DNA from: Candidatus Woesearchaeota archaeon
GTDB lineage: Archaea; Nanobdellota; Nanobdellia; Woesearchaeales; JACQNA01
Reading direction: 5' to 3'
DNA length: 6,970 nucleotides
NCBI GenBank assembly: GCA_016203335.1
Contig: JACQNA010000003.1
Location: forward strand, 1 to 6,970
A program made the translations under genes and the position numbers. Positions 1 to 5,955 of the stretch are shown here, in pieces (the first letter of the stretch is position 1; every line of letters starts with the position of its first letter). Under the pieces are notes generated by a model. The model saw only the letters and a list, made by a program, of their open reading frames with translations, did no database searches and was not told the origin of the DNA.

Positions 1-78
1 AGTTCCATCGGAATGTAAACCAATTTCGGTACTATACAGTGTGCCAAGTGAATCACAAAGATTATATACCTTTGCCAT
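1..78 (-). CDS. Possible 5' end of a divergent gene, cut by the left edge
   Basis: Reading leftward from an ATG at 78-76, the minus strand is open for 26 codons to the window edge. The peptide begins MAKVYNLCDSLGTLYSTEIG and has balanced, protein-like composition with many codons starting in A or G. The frame is also open upstream to an in-frame ATG at 114-112 and beyond, inside rpiB. I do not recognise the product. No TATA box is visible at leaderless spacing before either ATG, and the stretch also carries the rpiB promoter on the other strand, which weakens the call. A rival reading is a plus-strand gene end: frame 2 is open from position 2 to a TGA at 92-94, which would overlap the rpiB ATG as ATGA. 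Ninety open bases can easily arise by chance. Confidence 0.25.
   Translation of the reverse strand, partial: MAKVYNLCDSLGTLYSTEIGLHSDGT
56..68 (+). promoter_or_regulatory. Archaeal promoter (BRE/TATA) for the pentose phosphate operon
   Basis: A TATA-like element, TTATATA at 62-68, is preceded by the A-rich stretch CAAAG at 56-60, which could serve as the TFB recognition element. Its last base lies 23 bases before the ATG of rpiB at 91. Archaeal transcription starts about 22-27 bases downstream of the box centre, so the mRNA would begin at or next to the ATG and be leaderless. There is no Shine-Dalgarno sequence before the ATG, which fits. The second promoter in this window, before the 75-residue protein, has the same geometry. 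Confidence 0.6.
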
Positions 79-90
79 CCAGTATTCCAC

Positions 91-528
91 ATGATCTACC
101 TCGGCGCCGACCATGCGGGATTTGCATTGAAAGAGGAGCTGAAAAAGTATCTGGCGAAGATTTCCCCGGAGGAAGTTGTTGATGTCGGCAGCTTTGATCC
201 GCACAGCACAGACGATTATCCAGACTATGCCAAGCTGGTTGCCCGGCAGGTGCAGAAAAGCAGGAAGAACAAGGGCATCCTCATCTGTGGGACAGGAACA
301 GGTATGGTGATCGCTGCCAACAAGTTCAAGGGCATCCGGGCAGTCTGTGCATACGATGCGTATACTGCAAAGATGTCTCGCTTACACAATGATGCGAACA
401 TCCTCTGCCTGCGGGGCAGGAAGTTCAGCACCGCCAAACAAAAACGAGTGCTCAAGCTCTGGCTCTCCACCTCCTTCAGCGGGCACGCCCGGCACCGGAG
501 AAGGATTGCCAAGCTCTCCCGGCTATGA
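91..528 (+). CDS. rpiB: Ribose-5-phosphate isomerase B
   Basis: This enzyme interconverts ribulose-5-phosphate and ribose-5-phosphate in the cytoplasmic non-oxidative pentose phosphate pathway. At 145 residues it has normal LacA/RpiB length. The start GADHAG (Asp7, His8) is the family's phosphate/substrate-binding opening. ILICGTGTGM carries the expected catalytic Cys66. SRLHNDANIL holds His99 and Asn100, matching the ring-opening His in the E. coli enzyme. The C-terminal WL...GHARHRRRI segment matches the conserved Arg/His-rich end. The family N-terminus coincides with the chosen ATG, so no upstream extension is needed. It is the first gene of a four-gene operon, and its TGA overlaps the next ATG. 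RpiB is the bacterial-type isomerase; many archaea use the unrelated RpiA, so its presence hints at acquisition in this lineage (inference). Confidence 0.93.
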   Translation: MIYLGADHAGFALKEELKKYLAKISPEEVVDVGSFDPHSTDDYPDYAKLVARQVQKSRKNKGILICGTGTGMVIAANKFKGIRAVCAYDAYTAKMSRLHNDANILCLRGRKFSTAKQKRVLKLWLSTSFSGHARHRRRIAKLSRL

Positions 529-1157
529 CCACGATCATTCCGACCATACTCACCAGGGACATCCGTACCTTCCGCAGGAAGCTTTCCCGCTACCGCAGAT
601 TTTCCCGGATACAAATTGATGTGATGGATGGGCGATTTGTCCCTTACCGCTCGGCCGCTGTCCGGCAGATGCCTGCATTCTCCCGGCAATTCGTCGAGGC
701 GCATCTCATGATAGAGCATCCTGAGCAGCATATCGCAGGCTTCTTTGGCAAGGGATTCTCCCTGCTGCTCTTCCATTATGAGGCTGTGGAAAAGAAAAAT
801 ATCCTTTCCCTGATCAGGCGGATTCACAGTGCCGGATTGCAGGCAGGTATTGCCATCAATCCGAAAACACCAGCTTCTGCCCTGAAACCATATCTCCGCA
901 CCATTGACCAGGTGACCGTGATGGGGGTTGAGCCGGGCAGGAACGCCGCTCCCTTTCTCCCGCAAACTTTAAATAAAGTAAGATGGCTGAGGAAACAGAG
1001 GAACTGCCCCCCTATTGAGTTTGACGGCGGGGCAAGCCAGAAGACGATCCGTGCCATTGCTGATGCCGGAGCACAATATATCGCTTCCGGATCATTCATC
1101 GGCAGGTTTCGGGATCCAAAAAAAGGAGTAGCATTGCTTCGTGCAGCACTGGAATGA
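525..1157 (+). CDS. rpe: Ribulose-phosphate 3-epimerase (divergent)
   Basis: A TIM-barrel protein predicted to interconvert ribulose-5-phosphate and xylulose-5-phosphate. At 210 residues it is slightly shorter than typical Rpe (about 220). Visible family motifs in order are: IIPTIL (residues 4-9; usually PSIL), IDVMDGRFVP (31-40), EAHLMIEHP (58-66), GIAINPKTP (108-116), VMGVEPG (132-138; usually VNPG), FDGGA (166-170) and GSFIG near the C-terminus. Of the four usual metal ligands, Asp32, His60 and Asp167 are present. The first, normally the His of HxDxMDG, is Gln30. The protein is also rich in Arg near its N-terminus. Overlaps of 4 bases on both sides place it firmly between isomerase and transketolase, which supports the epimerase role. 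An epimerase acting on another sugar phosphate remains possible. Confidence 0.87.
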   Translation: MTTIIPTILTRDIRTFRRKLSRYRRFSRIQIDVMDGRFVPYRSAAVRQMPAFSRQFVEAHLMIEHPEQHIAGFFGKGFSLLLFHYEAVEKKNILSLIRRIHSAGLQAGIAINPKTPASALKPYLRTIDQVTVMGVEPGRNAAPFLPQTLNKVRWLRKQRNCPPIEFDGGASQKTIRAIADAGAQYIASGSFIGRFRDPKKGVALLRAALE

Positions 1158-2008
1158 AAAGAATAACAGACATCCGCGGGCTGAGGCTCAAGGCAAACGA
1201 GATCAGGAAAGACCTTATCAAGATGCTGGTGCACGCTGGCTCTGGCCACAGCGCAGGGCCATTAGGCATGGCTGATGTCTTTACCGCGCTCTATTTTGCT
1301 ATTCTCCGCCATAATCCGCACAAGCCGCTGTGGAAGGATAGGGACAGGCTGTTTCTCTCGAACGGGCATATCGTGCCTGTTCGGTATGTTACTATGGCAT
1401 ACGCCGGCTATTTTCCCAAGAAATGGCTTTCTACACTCAGAAAGCTGGGCAGCAGGCTGCAGGGGCATCCGGAGCGGGAGCGGATGCCTGGATTAGAGAC
1501 CACTTCAGGCCCATTGGGCAGCGGCTTAGCGCAGGCAGCAGGGTATGCGTATGCAGCACGGATGGATAATAAGAAATTCAGGGTTTACTGCATCTGCTCT
1601 GACGGCGAGCATGATGCGGGCAACCATTGGGAAGCAGTCTTATTTGCAGGCAAGTACAAGCTCTCCAATCTAACAGCGATTGTTGACCGGAACAATATCC
1701 AGATTGACGGGCATACGGAAGAGGTGATGCCCCTGGAGCCGTTAGAGGACAAATACAAGGCATTCAACTGGCATGTGCTGCATATCGACGGCCATAATTT
1801 CCGGGAGATTATTGCTGCAGTTGACCATGCAAAGGCAGTGTATGAAAGGCCCACGGTGATTATTGCGCACACCATCCCCGGTAAGGGAGTTTCCTTTATG
1901 GAGAACATGCCGGAATGGCATGGCAAGCCGCCGAAGCCAGAGGAGGCAAGGGTTGCCCTGCACGAGCTGCGGACATTAGGGGGAAAGATCCGGGGTGAGC
2001 ATGAATGA
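1154..2008 (+). CDS. tktA: Transketolase, N-terminal (ThDP-binding) subunit
   Basis: This is the thiamine-diphosphate-binding half of transketolase, which moves two-carbon ketol units between sugar phosphates. At 284 residues it corresponds to the separate N-terminal subunit common in archaea. Visible features are GHSAGPLG with His32, LSNGHIVP with His72, GLETTSGPLGSGLAQAAG (residues 113-130), and the cofactor/Mg motif SDGEHDAGNHWEA (149-161) followed about 30 residues later by DRNN (178-181). Asp150 and Asn180 are the likely metal ligands. Ser replaces the first Gly of the classical GDG, a variation I recall in other split transketolases. HIDGHN follows near residue 210. It needs the C-terminal subunit encoded immediately downstream, and its stop overlaps that gene's start. 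The start overlaps the rpe stop. Confidence 0.94.
   Translation: MKRITDIRGLRLKANEIRKDLIKMLVHAGSGHSAGPLGMADVFTALYFAILRHNPHKPLWKDRDRLFLSNGHIVPVRYVTMAYAGYFPKKWLSTLRKLGSRLQGHPERERMPGLETTSGPLGSGLAQAAGYAYAARMDNKKFRVYCICSDGEHDAGNHWEAVLFAGKYKLSNLTAIVDRNNIQIDGHTEEVMPLEPLEDKYKAFNWHVLHIDGHNFREIIAAVDHAKAVYERPTVIIAHTIPGKGVSFMENMPEWHGKPPKPEEARVALHELRTLGGKIRGEHE
1994..1998 (+). promoter_or_regulatory. Shine-Dalgarno for the transketolase C subunit
   Basis: GGTGA lies inside the end of the N-subunit gene, 6 bases before the ATG at 2005. It matches the complement of the archaeal 16S rRNA 3' end. It favours the ATG at 2005 over the out-of-frame ATG at 2001 and the in-frame ATG at 2011, and fits translation of an internal operon gene. 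Confidence 0.5.
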
Positions 2009-2976
2009 AGATGCACCTCTCGCCAAAATTGTATTCCCCTGCTGTTGAGCAGGCACCAACGAGAAACGGCTACGGTGAGGGGCTGGTAGAAGCGGGAAAA
2101 AAATATCCTGAAGTAGTGGCGCTCTGCGCTGACCTGACAGAATCCACCAGGACTGAGGGATTCAAAAAAGCATTTCCTGAGCGGTTTATCGAGATAGGAG
2201 TTGCGGAGCAGCTGCTTGCGACTGTTGCCTCGGGCATGGCGAATTACGGGAAGATCCCCTTCATGTCATCATACGCTGCATTTTCTCCTGGAAGGAACTG
2301 GGAGCAGATCAGGACAACTATTGCACTGAACAATGTGCCGGTGAAGATTGCAGGAATGCATGCAGGAATCTCTGTCGGGCCTGACGGCGCAACCCATCAG
2401 CAGCTGGAAGACATTGCGCTGATGCGCGCGATGCCGAATATGACGGTTATTGTTCCTACTGATGCGATTGAATCGAGGAAGGCGACGCTCGCTGCCGCAA
2501 TATACCTCAAGCCAGTGTATCTTCGTTTTGGACGAGAGAAGGTACCAGTCATCACGACTGAGAAAACTCCGTTCAAGATCGGGAGGGCGGAAATATATCG
2601 GGAAGGGAAGGATGTCACTGTTATTGCCTGCGGATCACTGGTGTACGAGGCATTAATCGCTGCGGAGCATCTGAAGAAAACAATTTCTGTGCAGGTGATC
2701 AACTGCCATACGATCAAGCCGCTGGACAGCAAGACCATACTGCGGGCTGTGCGGAAAACCAGGGCAGTGGTGACAGCTGAGGAGCACCAGGTCACCGGAG
2801 GATTAGGGGGGGCTGTTGCGGAGCTGCTGGGCAAAGCATATCCTGTTCCTCTGGAGATGATTGGCGTGCAGGATCGGTTTGGTGAATCCGGGCAGCCTGG
2901 TGAGCTGATGCGGAAATTCGGGCTGACGAGCACCGGTATCATTGCTGCGGTGAAACGAGCGGTGCGGAGGAAATAG
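2005..2976 (+). CDS. tktB: Transketolase, C-terminal (pyrimidine-binding) subunit
   Basis: This is the partner half of transketolase. At 323 residues it contains the ThDP pyrimidine-binding domain (about residues 20-180) and the C-terminal domain (about 195-315). The key motif IEIGVAEQ carries Glu68, which in this superfamily activates the ThDP aminopyrimidine ring. FMSSYAAF (86-93), GMHAGISVGPDGATHQ with His131, VPTDAIE and YLRFGRE follow in the expected order. GSLVYEAL, TIKPLD and EEHQVTGGLGGAVAELL mark the C-terminal domain. A DXS or E1-beta subunit would share parts of this, but the pairing with the N subunit and the neighbouring isomerase and epimerase make transketolase the natural call. 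A run of seven G at 2806-2812 leaves the frame intact. It ends the operon. Confidence 0.94.
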   Translation: MKMHLSPKLYSPAVEQAPTRNGYGEGLVEAGKKYPEVVALCADLTESTRTEGFKKAFPERFIEIGVAEQLLATVASGMANYGKIPFMSSYAAFSPGRNWEQIRTTIALNNVPVKIAGMHAGISVGPDGATHQQLEDIALMRAMPNMTVIVPTDAIESRKATLAAAIYLKPVYLRFGREKVPVITTEKTPFKIGRAEIYREGKDVTVIACGSLVYEALIAAEHLKKTISVQVINCHTIKPLDSKTILRAVRKTRAVVTAEEHQVTGGLGGAVAELLGKAYPVPLEMIGVQDRFGESGQPGELMRKFGLTSTGIIAAVKRAVRRK

Positions 2977-2980
2977 CGCA

Positions 2981-2990
2981 CCTTTTCTTT
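2981..2990 (+). terminator. T-rich candidate terminator of the pentose phosphate operon
   Basis: CCTTTTCTTT begins 5 bases after the TAG of the transketolase C subunit. Archaeal RNA polymerase commonly terminates at oligo-T tracts without a strong hairpin. The next promoter lies about 30 bases on, so termination here would separate the two units. The T tract is interrupted, so the call is moderate. Confidence 0.4.
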
Positions 2991-3005
2991 AGTGAGTAAT
3001 CACTA
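2990..3005. repeat. Perfect 6-bp inverted repeat upstream of a promoter
   Basis: TAGTGA (2990-2995) and TCACTA (3000-3005) are exact reverse complements separated by four bases. The element lies directly after a T-rich tract and ends 15 bases before the BRE of the next gene. It could be a regulator-binding site for the downstream gene or a small hairpin helping 3'-end formation of the upstream operon. A 6-bp repeat can also occur by chance. Confidence 0.35.
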
Positions 3006-3020
3006 CCCGGTAAACATCTG

Positions 3021-3036
3021 CGAAACCTTTATAAAT
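3021..3036 (+). promoter_or_regulatory. Strong archaeal BRE/TATA promoter, leaderless
   Basis: CGAAACC (3021-3027) followed by TTTATAAAT (3028-3036) is close to an ideal archaeal BRE plus TATA box. The last A of the box core lies 25 bases before the ATG at 3060, so transcription should begin at or within a few bases of the start codon. No Shine-Dalgarno motif is seen, in agreement with a leaderless message. It is the clearest archaeal signature in the window. It may also drive the downstream HD and synthetase-like genes if the transcript reads through. Confidence 0.8.
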
Positions 3037-3059
3037 GCCTGCAGGGTTCTCATTTCTCT

Positions 3060-3287
3060 ATGGCAAAACAAGAATCACCAGAGCAGATCGGCTTCCACAA
3101 AGGAGCGCTTTCCACGCTTGCGAAAGAGCGGCAGGAGCTTCTCCGGCTGCTGCAGATTGTCGAGCAGCTCATGCAGGTGCACATCAAGGGATTAAAGGAG
3201 CTTGGCGTGGACTTGGAGGCAGAGGCGCAGAAAGCAAAGGCGGCCAACGACGCCAAGGGAAAGAAGAAGATTGATGAGTTATTGTAA
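3060..3287 (+). CDS. Small helical protein of unknown function
   Basis: A 75-residue cytoplasmic protein with no signal peptide or membrane segment. Residues 8-50 are dominated by Leu, Glu, Gln, Arg and Lys with heptad-like spacing (for example TLAKERQELLRLLQIVEQLM), which suggests a helical hairpin or coiled coil. An Ala/Lys-rich charged tail runs from about residue 52 to the end. I do not recognise a named family. It is supported as real by the strong promoter placed exactly for a leaderless start and by its strand. The competing plus-strand frames over the same bases lack such a signal. The HD-domain gene starts 20 bases after its stop on the same strand, so co-transcription is possible. 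A structural or nucleic-acid-associated small protein is conceivable, but nothing here proves it. Confidence 0.75.
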   Translation: MAKQESPEQIGFHKGALSTLAKERQELLRLLQIVEQLMQVHIKGLKELGVDLEAEAQKAKAANDAKGKKKIDELL

Positions 3288-3297
3288 ATTTTTGCTT
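3288..3297 (+). terminator. Weak T-rich tract after the small gene
   Basis: ATTTTTGCTT directly follows the TAA of the 75-residue protein. A run of five T could give partial termination in an archaeon. The following gene starts only 11 bases later and lacks a clear TATA box of its own, so readthrough into it is equally likely. Confidence 0.25.
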
Positions 3298-3307
3298 GTA
3301 CTACCTT

Positions 3308-4783
3308 ATGACCTCCCCCTATCAAAGATATGAACCCATCCCGAACAGGAGAGTACGTGGGCTGTTGGATGCCTCCCGTAAAGGCAGACCATATGTGCTT
3401 CGTAATTTTGCCCGGCGCGAGCTGTTGCCTGGCGAACTCCTTCACGGGCTTGAGTCAACTGTTTATCTTCTTACGGAATGCCTCCGCTACGAGCTAGACA
3501 TTAATGAGGGCAAAACAAGGAAAGCGGGAAAGCACCTGAATTCAAAGCACTCTATTGATGCTGCACGCATTCTCAGGCATTGCGATACAGAGCAGAACGT
3601 CAAGATAGAGACCATTGCGGCTATCCTGCTTCATGACACTATTGAGGATGGACTAGTTGAGTCGGACACCTTATACGATCATCTTCTCGATATTGCCAAG
3701 GATACCCCACTCCTGCCCCGGGTGGGGGTAAGCATTGCACGACAGCGTGCAGATTACAACCAAGCTGCCCTGGATGCTTTTGCCATCATTGACCGGTTGA
3801 GCGACCCCTTTTATAAGAATCTCACTAACATCCGCTCTCAAATCGCCGAATGGGATCTCACCAACAGACCCTATCTACAGCAGCATTACCCGGATATTGT
3901 CAGACTTTTTGATCTTGTGATGCGGGCAAAAGATCATAGCATGAGTTATGTGGCACGGCTCCGTACACTGGCATCGCATATCCAACGCATGCCCCTGGAA
4001 GAGATTCGCGGCGTGCCCTACATACAAGAGACTCTTGATGTCATTATGGATACCCGCAAGGACCATCTCTACTATCTTCTTCACCAAATTTATCGACAAG
4101 GGAATGACCGCAGGCCACGGCGGGCAAAACCAGCTGATCGCATCGCACAGAATTTTGAGCTTGTCGGCATCCCCATCTCCCGTGTGCTGCTCTCCCTGGT
4201 TAAGAACTTCTGCAATACTGATTTTTCATGCTTGTATATCAATGGAACCAGAAAGCCCAACGAGCGCCCTGATAACACAAAACCCCGAGACGAATATGAT
4301 AACACGTTTGTTACCCTGAAGGATTATCTTATTCAGTCAACTCTTAACGAGGTTATTTATCCATATCTCCGCAGGCTTCGCCGGCAACTGCCTTCCCGTA
4401 TTGCACGGCGTATCGAGGACAATGTCGAGCAGTATGCAGATAGCGAAAGCATTAAGGAGCTTACTCAGGGAGTCACGCCGAATGATGTTATGCGCAATGT
4501 CTACCTTCCTGCTATGAAGGGAAACTACGAGCCTTTATTGCAGCTTGAAGAAGATGTCGAGACACAGTACCGCCATTTCCTACTCCTTAAACACATCTTT
4601 GGACTCTATGCTGAGGATGCAGCCAATGTTACTGCGGGAAAACATGATCCGCATAAACTTTTTACCTTTGAGTGGAGGGGAGAGCTGCCAGCTGATGTGG
4701 ATGGCAATAACCATTCTGGAAGCAGAAGACGAAATGGTAATCGTACTAATAGTAACAGTACTCATGGAGGAAACGGCAAATGA
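3308..4783 (+). CDS. RelA/SpoT-type HD hydrolase-like protein
   Basis: Residues about 50-130 resemble the (p)ppGpp hydrolase domain of RelA/SpoT enzymes. TRKAGKH near residue 70 parallels the RKSGEPY motif. KHSIDAARIL provides His81 where the HP histidine stands, and ETIAAILLHDTIEDG supplies the signature HDxxED (His109, Asp110, Glu113, Asp114). The last metal Asp, normally in KLADRLHN about 66 residues later, is uncertain: Asp277 in AKPADRIAQN matches best but lies about 100 residues too far, and Asp162 or Asp209 are alternatives. The remainder is mostly helical with no recognised domain. The last 35 or so residues are Gly/Asn/Ser/Arg-rich and probably disordered. ATG 3308 is preferred to a TTG at 3296, giving 491 residues. 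The stop overlaps the next start, tying it to the synthetase-like partner. Activity on ppGpp is inferred. Confidence 0.72.
   Translation: MTSPYQRYEPIPNRRVRGLLDASRKGRPYVLRNFARRELLPGELLHGLESTVYLLTECLRYELDINEGKTRKAGKHLNSKHSIDAARILRHCDTEQNVKIETIAAILLHDTIEDGLVESDTLYDHLLDIAKDTPLLPRVGVSIARQRADYNQAALDAFAIIDRLSDPFYKNLTNIRSQIAEWDLTNRPYLQQHYPDIVRLFDLVMRAKDHSMSYVARLRTLASHIQRMPLEEIRGVPYIQETLDVIMDTRKDHLYYLLHQIYRQGNDRRPRRAKPADRIAQNFELVGIPISRVLLSLVKNFCNTDFSCLYINGTRKPNERPDNTKPRDEYDNTFVTLKDYLIQSTLNEVIYPYLRRLRRQLPSRIARRIEDNVEQYADSESIKELTQGVTPNDVMRNVYLPAMKGNYEPLLQLEEDVETQYRHFLLLKHIFGLYAEDAANVTAGKHDPHKLFTFEWRGELPADVDGNNHSGSRRRNGNRTNSNSTHGGNGK
4766..4770 (+). promoter_or_regulatory. Shine-Dalgarno for the synthetase-like gene
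   Basis: GGAGG lies 9 bases before the ATG at 4780, within the end of the HD gene. It is a full match to the anti-Shine-Dalgarno core, supports that start codon, and suggests the second protein is translated efficiently from the shared message. Confidence 0.6.
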
Positions 4784-5955
4784 TATCGTCGCTCACTGAC
4801 CAAAGCAGCATATCAGATATTTTTCTCTACGCTGCAAACCCTACTGACCTCACGCCGAACGGATTACGGTCAGAGGGCGAGTATGCATATGCCCAGGCGC
4901 TGCTGCACGACCGGTACTGCGAGGAGATGAGACACCTTGAAGAGTTGATGCTGCTCATTGTCCAGCCGGATAAACGGATGAATGCAGCGAGATATCGTGA
5001 TGACCGTTATGATTACCGAACTAAGGATCAATTGAAAGACGCTCTTCATCTTCTTCAGCCTACCATGGATAACCGGCCGGAAACCTTTATTGATCAGCTT
5101 CGTACCTACCACCGATGGTATATTTCCAAGAAGAGAAAAGCAAAGGTGCAGCGGAGCCAGCTAGAGTGGGAGGAGGAGCGAAAGGTCCAGTTGTGCAGAT
5201 ACACCGGCATCTATCGCAGACGCTTCCTCAAAAGAAATATTCCTGAGCGGGAACGGCCTACTGATATTAATTTTCTTATTGGTATGCATCTCACTGACTT
5301 GCGGCGGAAACTGTATGTGCAGAGGGACGCAAACAGCAGTTTACCTTATCACAACTTCTATGTCCGTGTCAAAGGAGTCTCCCGGGCAACGGACAAATTC
5401 TTAAAACGGCTTGCTGAAGCGCAGGCACGGCATTCCGGCAGCTATGCTGACCTTCAACCTCACGAATACGCTGTTTGGGATGTTATGGGCATCAAGGTCA
5501 TCGCGCTTGAGTGGGGTGGTACTTATGCGCGTTTTGATACGATGGTCTATAGTAAACTGCGTGAAGCTGGCTGGGCTGTCCTTGAATATCCTAGCTTTGA
5601 AGATCCTGATAAAAGAGAGAACGGCAAAAAAGATTTCAGGAATGAGCCGGACAAGACACTTGGATTTGTCCGGTATTATCTCCAGCGGGTTGACGACCCA
5701 GCAACAGTCATCTCAGTCCAGTACACTACCCTTACTGATTACTTTCTTGATGAGTTTTTCTCAGAAGATAGCCATTTTCGGCATGTCAACAATCCAAATA
5801 GGATAGGACCAGGTACTGCCACGCATCTCAGGAGAACCGGTAAAAGCAGAAAAAAACTTGAAGATGGCTTTCCCCATACACAGAACCATGTCCGGATGCA
5901 AGCTCGGCTTAGCCGGCTCTGCCGAGACATTTATGATACTGTTCCTGACCTATGA
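4780..5955 (+). CDS. Divergent RelA/SpoT synthetase-like protein
   Basis: A 391-residue soluble protein. Residues about 190-340 follow the order of the RelA/SpoT nucleotidyltransferase (ppGpp synthetase) domain. FYVRVKGVSRATDKFLKRL (193-211) parallels the RxK...S...K ATP-binding stretch. WDVMGIKVIA (233-242) matches the D-[LV]-x-[AG]-[IV]-[RK] strand, with Asp234 at the catalytic metal position. KDFRNEPDKTLGF (284-296) matches KDYI..PK.NGY, with Phe296 for the stacking Tyr. ISVQYTT (311-317) sits where EIQIRT is expected, followed by HFRHVNNPN for the AAHW region. The usual catalytic Glu is thus Ser312. The N-terminal 190 residues are mostly helical with basic patches (116-152) and no recognised domain; the C-terminal 50 are basic. 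The similarity is motif-level only. The directly preceding HD gene strengthens it. Confidence 0.58.
   Translation: MISSLTDQSSISDIFLYAANPTDLTPNGLRSEGEYAYAQALLHDRYCEEMRHLEELMLLIVQPDKRMNAARYRDDRYDYRTKDQLKDALHLLQPTMDNRPETFIDQLRTYHRWYISKKRKAKVQRSQLEWEEERKVQLCRYTGIYRRRFLKRNIPERERPTDINFLIGMHLTDLRRKLYVQRDANSSLPYHNFYVRVKGVSRATDKFLKRLAEAQARHSGSYADLQPHEYAVWDVMGIKVIALEWGGTYARFDTMVYSKLREAGWAVLEYPSFEDPDKRENGKKDFRNEPDKTLGFVRYYLQRVDDPATVISVQYTTLTDYFLDEFFSEDSHFRHVNNPNRIGPGTATHLRRTGKSRKKLEDGFPHTQNHVRMQARLSRLCRDIYDTVPDL

Noticed and set aside
225..965. Long open minus-strand frame (246 codons) across rpiB and rpe
   Set aside because: Its product has no recognisable motif, and the plus strand in this stretch encodes two clear enzymes with catalytic residues.
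1585..2016. Open minus-strand frame of 143 codons within transketolase N
   Set aside because: Lies opposite the conserved ThDP motif region; composition is typical of antisense reading.
2806..2812. Run of seven G in transketolase C as a possible frameshift site
   Set aside because: The frame reads correctly through it into the conserved C-terminal domain.
2397..2981. Open minus-strand frame of 194 codons within transketolase C
   Set aside because: Antisense shadow of a well-supported gene; Ser/Ala/Thr-rich translation without motifs.
2992..3274. Two other plus-strand frames (2992-3195 and 3035-3274) over the small gene
   Set aside because: The first starts before the TATA box and the second directly after it, so neither fits the expected transcript start; their translations are Arg/Ser/Ala/Gly-rich shadows. 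The frame at 3060 fits the promoter exactly.
3296..3307. TTG start four codons upstream for the HD gene
   Set aside because: It lacks a Shine-Dalgarno motif and would overlap the T-rich tract; the ATG at 3308 is simpler. Neither is proven.
5930..5937. TATA-like TTTATGAT before the PUA gene
   Set aside because: It ends only about 15 bases before the ATG, too close for a leaderless archaeal promoter, and the gene is already coupled to the one upstream.
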